Origin: Ottelia alismoides
Taxonomy: Eukaryota; Streptophyta; Magnoliopsida; Alismatales; Hydrocharitaceae
NCBI GenBank assembly: GCA_037367405.1
Contig: JAZKJV010000681.1
Location: forward strand, 682,001 to 746,000
DNA: 64,000 nt
Direction of reading: 5' to 3'
The first letter of the stretch is position 1, and each line of letters begins with the position of its first letter. Both the position numbers and the translations under genes were made by a program. The notes under the pieces were generated by a model. The model saw only the letters and a list, made by a program, of their open reading frames with translations, did not search any database and was not told the DNA's origin. Positions 59,268 to 64,000 of this stretch are shown piece by piece.

Positions 59268-60140
59268 AGTTCAGCATCGGTCGTCCCACTTTCGTTGTCG
59301 AGGTTCCAGTAGGTAGTTCAAACCCACATATGCATGCACAACCTCCTGCATGGGTTGGGACCGATCTGCATCAGAGCATGCTTGTACATCTATCATCACT
59401 GGACCAAGAACAACCTCCCTCGTCAGCTCCAAAGCACCATAGACCGCCACTCGCAGCCTCCTCTATTTTCCCTCGCACTAATCTTTGCAGACCTCCCAAG
59501 CTTCCAAGGAAAAAAATCCGCGCTGAAAGAACTCAAGAATCAAGCCTCTGCCTCACACCACCAACATGAGTTGTTGCTAACATAAGGGGAACCGATTCGA
59601 CCCTTCGTCCACCGCACCACTCCGAGCACCCCTTCCCCATCACCAGCTTGAGCGGTGGCCCCAGGGAAAACCCCCAACTGGAGAGGTCGAAGTTCCATCC
59701 CTAGGAGTGGAGACATGCTTCCCATCGTCCCAGGAAGCCCGAGGCAAATAATCGGGAAAGGAGAGACATGGGTCTAGAGACCGACACCTAGGGGATTCAG
59801 TTGCGCAAAAGAACCCGAATCTAGAGGAGGATATCTCGGGTAGAGGGTTCGAGAAGGAGGGAAACACACCATTCCCATAAAATTGGGTTGATTGACCTGA
59901 TAAGCCAATGTGACCCGACATCAAAGAAGGGAGGCACGCCCCTAGAAAGACCGTGAAGGCTCGTGAGACTAGAGAGACGGCGGGGGAAGCGAATGATCGC
60001 GACGATTCTGCTCCCGCTTCTGGCAGAACCCAGCTCTGGCCAGCGAGACTTCACCGTACCACCGCACATGGCAATACCAACCTCCTCCACCGCCACCAGA
60101 AAATACTATCTTTCTGTGACACTCAGATCCGAATCACCTG
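59268..60140. other. Possible LINE 5' region, unresolved
   Basis: Moderately GC-rich, with short overlapping frames on both strands and none recognisable. On the minus strand it precedes the endonuclease. It might hold LINE ORF1 or the start of ORF2, but I see no zinc knuckle. Confidence 0.35.
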
Positions 60141-60939
60141 AATTCGAAACCGAATCCGACCCAATTAAGGGTATGTATGACCAATTAATATTCAATTAAT
60201 ATTGAATAAACCCAGATCGATCCATAGATCGCTGATCGAATCCTGTTCGGACGCAATCGATTTCATCATAATTCGTGTCACCGGGAAAAAGCCACGATGC
60301 GGTCCGAATCGCAAAACAAATTGAGACCACTATAAAATTCGATTCAACAAAGTAAGACCAACTAAATCGACCGTTCGTCGATCGGAGGTTGTCTGAACAT
60401 TTAAAATCACAAAATTTAATTGCAAATCAAAATCGTATTTCAACAATCTCTGAATTCATCTCAGATCAGAAGTATAAGAATATTATACTCATTTTTAACG
60501 TTATTCAGAGATGGTCGAAACGAGCTATTATTCATCTGAATCGGAGATTCGGGGTGGAAATACAGATGACTTTGATATTTCGTATGAGTGGGAGATAAAG
60601 GTTTAGAAAAATATTAATTACAAATGTCAACATTTCAGTCCCAACATATGGCCTTCTTTCTCCCTCTACTTGTCAAGACTTAGAGTCTCCTCCTTCCTTA
60701 TTAATACAACACCTCCCCCTTTATTTCTTTTCACAATTTCTCCCCCAAATCTCCAAATTTCTCCACCGAGAAAGCCCCCATTTTATTCCCTTTCTTGCTG
60801 TTGTTCTCCCCAGCCATCTGCTGCTGCTCCTCTCTGAATTGGTACTCCTACATGAAAAAAAATTGATCTCCAATTTTGGAGATCCATAGATACAATCTCC
60901 CCCCTCTTGCTGCCATCCTTGTTCTTTTAGATCCAATTC
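60141..60939. other. Non-coding stretch with a pyrimidine-rich block
   Basis: AT-rich to about 60640. Then a C/T-rich block (60650-60840) with TATTAATACAACACC and CCCCTTTATTTC resembles a plant promoter and leader. No ATG-initiated frame or clear donor follows, so no gene is called. Confidence 0.35.
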
Positions 60940-61890
60940 AAAATCCTTAGTTATTCATTTCATGTTAAAAATTTAAAAGAATTTAGGGGTGAAAAGCATG
61001 CAATTGATCTAAATACAAACCACTGTTAAGCTGCTGTTTATGCCTTAAAATTTGAAGGAATTTGAGGTAAATTAGCATGAATATGATCATAAATTAGACC
61101 ACTATTAAGCTGATGTTCATGCCTTAAAATGTGAAGGAATTAGGGGTAGATTAGCACGAATATGATCAGAAATCAGAGCACTGTTAAGCTGCTGTTCATG
61201 CCTTAAAATTTGAAGGAATTGGGGGTAAATTAGCATGAATATGATCAGAAATCAGACCACTATTAAGATGTTATTCATGCCTTAAAATTTGAAGGAATCG
61301 GGGATAAATTGACATGAATATGATCAGAAATCAGACCATTGTTAAGCTGCTGTTCATGCCTTAAAATTTGAAGGAATTTGGGGTAAATTGGCATGAGTAT
61401 GATCAAATTTCAGACCATTGTTAAGCTACTGTTCATGCCTTAAAATTTGAAAGAATTGGGGGTAATTTGGCATGAATATGACTTAATTTCTGACCACTAT
61501 ACGTTACAGATTTCATATTTAAAAGATGAGCAATTAGAAGTGTTTATGCATGTACTCAGGTCAAATTTCAGACTTATTAATAGGCTTAAGAAATTATGGG
61601 TAAAAGGTGAAAAAGTTATGATTTTAAAATACAAATGTGCCTAAATTTCAGACCAATGATGGGCTATAGAAATTATGTTTTAAAAGGTAAAGAAGTAAAG
61701 TGTCTTGCATGAAATTGACTTAAATTTTAGACCATTAATGAGCTCCAAAAATCCATGTTTTAAAAGTTGAAACATTTAGGGAGTTAGTATGTAATTATGC
61801 CTAAAATTAGATCAATTATTAGTCCAAGTCTCATGACCTTATAGATTTGGAATACAAATATTAGGATATGGACATCCTTCTTTTTTGAAT
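60940..61890. repeat. Minisatellite, 79-80 bp period, about eleven units
   Basis: Units start at 60940 (poor), 61019, 61098, 61177, 61256, 61335, 61414, 61493, 61572, 61652, 61731 and partly 61811. The core text is TTCATGCCTTAAAATTTGAA with GCATGAATATGATCAGAAAT. The six central units are similar; outer units decay stepwise but keep the period, and carry forms such as CCATGTTTTAAAAGTTGAA. No gene. Confidence 0.92.
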
Positions 61891-64000
61891 CCAATAAATG
61901 ATTTCCTGAGATCATTATGACTAAAAATCTTCATTAATTGATTCATAAGTATAATCTACTAATTATAGATCACTATTGATAAGACCATTGACAAAATACC
62001 TAGATATGTAAAGTTAACCACAGAAGGTATTGAGAAAGGTTTGAGTAATCAAGTAAGTGGGGATGATGGTGAATCAGTGATGATAACTAATTGTGCCGGT
62101 CATGGTGACCCTTACTCCTGGCCCTGCGAGGGTACGGTGACCCTCAGTTGGGCGGGAGATAGGAAGCCCATTTAGGGTAACGATCGCTTAGTGTACTAGT
62201 CTAGGATCCCAGTCCTTTGTACGGTTTTCGCGAGCTCGTAGTTTTTACGCTTTGCTGGGATCCAGGTGCTTTAGTTTGTCCAGTTCCGCTGATCTTGTTT
62301 CCAGTAGGGTGCCTAGGCTGGAAGACACTTGGTTTTGTTTTTCGAGCTCGTTTTGATACCTGTCGGGCTGATTTGGAGTGACTCACTTCGGAGAGTCTTT
62401 CTTACCCGTCTCAGGGGCATAGTTGGAGTGTGCCTAGCCTTCTCCTAGACCGCTCTTCCATTGGGAAGGCGAGACAGAATTGTTTCTAAGGAGGCTTCCT
62501 CACTGTTTGGGTTTGGTTACTGTTCCGCCAGTAGGTGCTAGTGAGGATGATGTTTAGATCATGTAAATTATCATCAATCATCAACATTAATAAGATCCAT
62601 CATCATATCTTTCATCTCACAACAATGATAAAGGAAATAATTGAGATCTAGATCATCTCGACCATTGTGATCACATAATGAATCAAAGAATTAATTAATT
62701 ATTGAGACTTGAAATAGGGTGGGAAAGAATGGAAATCTTATACGGTTATATACTGAAGACTATGATTGTTAGATGAAGTCAGTGGACGTGTTGGGAACTT
62801 AGTTAGGATGCATTATATTCCACTGCATGCTTACAGAGGTACCCCAACCCTAAGGCTTTCTTCACACCTTAGAGTCATAACGTGAGGTCTCACCCTGACC
62901 AAGACCACAAACTATCCACTAAGTTTGAGAAATTTAACAAGAAAAGAATCGAAACATGAGACTCATCATCTATACTTACTAAGATCCATCAACATGACCT
63001 ATAAATAATAAGGTGATGATGGCCTAAATATGGATATGATAAATAAATGAAAGTATTAAGTATGAATAGTTGAGGTGGTTGTGAACAAGGAGATTCATAT
63101 ACAAAACAACTTGAAAACCAACTCCCATGCAAGTAACTTGTTAAATTTAAATATTAACATTTATCTACTTGCTTTCTTTTGAAACCACTGAAATACATGC
63201 TATTTTTTAATAAATTAGATTGTACTCAAACTTTGTTGACATTCTTTTCTTCCTAACATGGATGGCAGGTAAAGCACCTGCACCACAGTAGTCTGACGGT
63301 CGGATTTCTAGCTTCTAAGGTTCATACATTTTGACGGTACACATATTATAGCTTTTGTACAGGATACTATAAATGCTTATTTCTCTCTTCTGTTATATTT
63401 TGTGATACATGTACAGAATGTCAGTTGTTTTGATGCATGTACTATTTTATGGAAAGTAATGCAAATATCTCTTTGTGATGCTTGTTGTTATGTGGTTGAT
63501 TATTGAATTGTTAATGTCATTCAAACACGAATTTTTTCCCTCATTTTCTATAACCTAATGCGATCGATAGCAAATGTGGTACTACGAATGCCATGTAAAC
63601 GGGTAATCCGGATCCCCATACGTCACACTTTCCTATCCTCAAATGTAGAACCACAATAGGTATTAAAATCTTGAAGCCATTTCTGTCGTTATATGCATGT
63701 CAGAGCCTTTTTTAAAGCCGTTATCAATGAGCCTTAGCACCTTTTCATAATCTCGCCTCCACCGATCTAAGTATCCGAGATCAGAGGGGTATGCCCACCA
63801 GCTTTAGGATCTTATGTAAAAATACATGTAATGACCCCACGTAGAGTAGGGCGCCTCCAAAGCAGACAACCTTTGGCGGGGCTCTGATTCCATTCTTTCA
63901 AAGAGCATGCATCTCCATCTCCGAGAGACCTCGAGTACAAACAACAAATTTCTCCAATAAGACCACATCGCCAAAAGAGGGACCAATCTTTTGACCAATA
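61891..64000. other. AT-rich DNA with one GC-richer block, no gene recognised
   Basis: The block 62090-62545 differs sharply in composition (text GGTCATGGTGACCC and GGGTACGGTGACCC) and may be an inserted fragment. The rest is AT-rich with TGATCAT/ATGATGG-rich text. A minus-strand frame at 63804-63998 running to the window edge (WSYWRNLLFVLEVSRRWRC) is not recognised. Confidence 0.4.

Larger units (their letters stand above)
56130..59570 (-). mobile_element. L1-type LINE, broken
   Basis: Read on the minus strand, it has in order an endonuclease start, the endonuclease end and linker, RT parts, and a zinc-binding C-terminus. It ends in eight A at 56130-56137. It is interrupted by a MITE at 57976-58389, has an internal RT deletion and many stops. 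The upstream region 59268-60140 is GC-richer and may be its 5' part, but no ORF1 motif was found, so the 5' end is approximate. Confidence 0.75.

Noticed and set aside
62090..62545. Calling the GC-richer block a Helitron because it ends near CTAG
   Set aside because: No TC start, no convincing 3' hairpin, and a four-base end motif is far too weak.
63804..63998. Minus-strand frame of 64 codons at the window edge
   Set aside because: Short, no recognisable motif, and it could continue outside the window; evidence is not enough to call a gene.

Overview
The window is plant nuclear DNA. Its left 52.4 kb is one stack of LTR retrotransposons inserted into each other, and its right 11.6 kb looks like the flank or intron-rich part of a host locus. 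Evidence for a plant is Athila-type and Tekay/Del chromovirus-type Ty3/gypsy elements, primer sites for tRNA-Asp and initiator tRNA-Met, an L1-type LINE, foldback MITEs and a CT-rich gene leader. The species cannot be told. I saw no rRNA, tRNA, CRISPR array or intact host protein gene.

Stack, right to left. Element C (minus; 3' LTR piece 44279-44905, internal 44906-47878, 5' LTR 47879-52431) is an Athila-family derivative with no coding capacity. Element B (plus; 5' LTR piece 25743-27076, internal 27077-40719, 3' LTR 40720-44278) lies in C's 3' LTR. Element E (plus; 30578-38369, target duplication ACAAC) split B's reading frame. Element D (minus; 10097-25742) is a Tekay/Del chromovirus in the tandem form LTR-internal-LTR-internal-LTR, and it lies in B's 5' LTR. 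Element A (minus; 1-10096, left part outside the window) lies in D's 3' LTR. The left ends of A, D, B and C are all outside the window.

A is the only Athila-type copy here with Gag, protease and reverse transcriptase, and it is broken by stops and a frame change. B and E have no RT, RNase H or integrase. They keep a long frame with a coiled coil (B), a protease-like domain whose D-x-G motif reads D-D-D-S, and an acidic-serine to basic tail. B shares with A a primer site, a polypurine tract type, LTR signals and a strikingly similar structured leader just before the start codon, so it probably used the proteins of A-like elements. D has two decayed gag-pol copies.

Right part: AT-rich flank, a foldback element (53567-53894), a candidate first exon with a CT microsatellite and a splice donor (about 54180-54502), a broken minus-strand L1-type LINE (56130 to about 59570) carrying a Mutator-like MITE (57976-58389), a 79-bp minisatellite of about eleven units (60940-61890), and AT-rich DNA with one GC-richer block.
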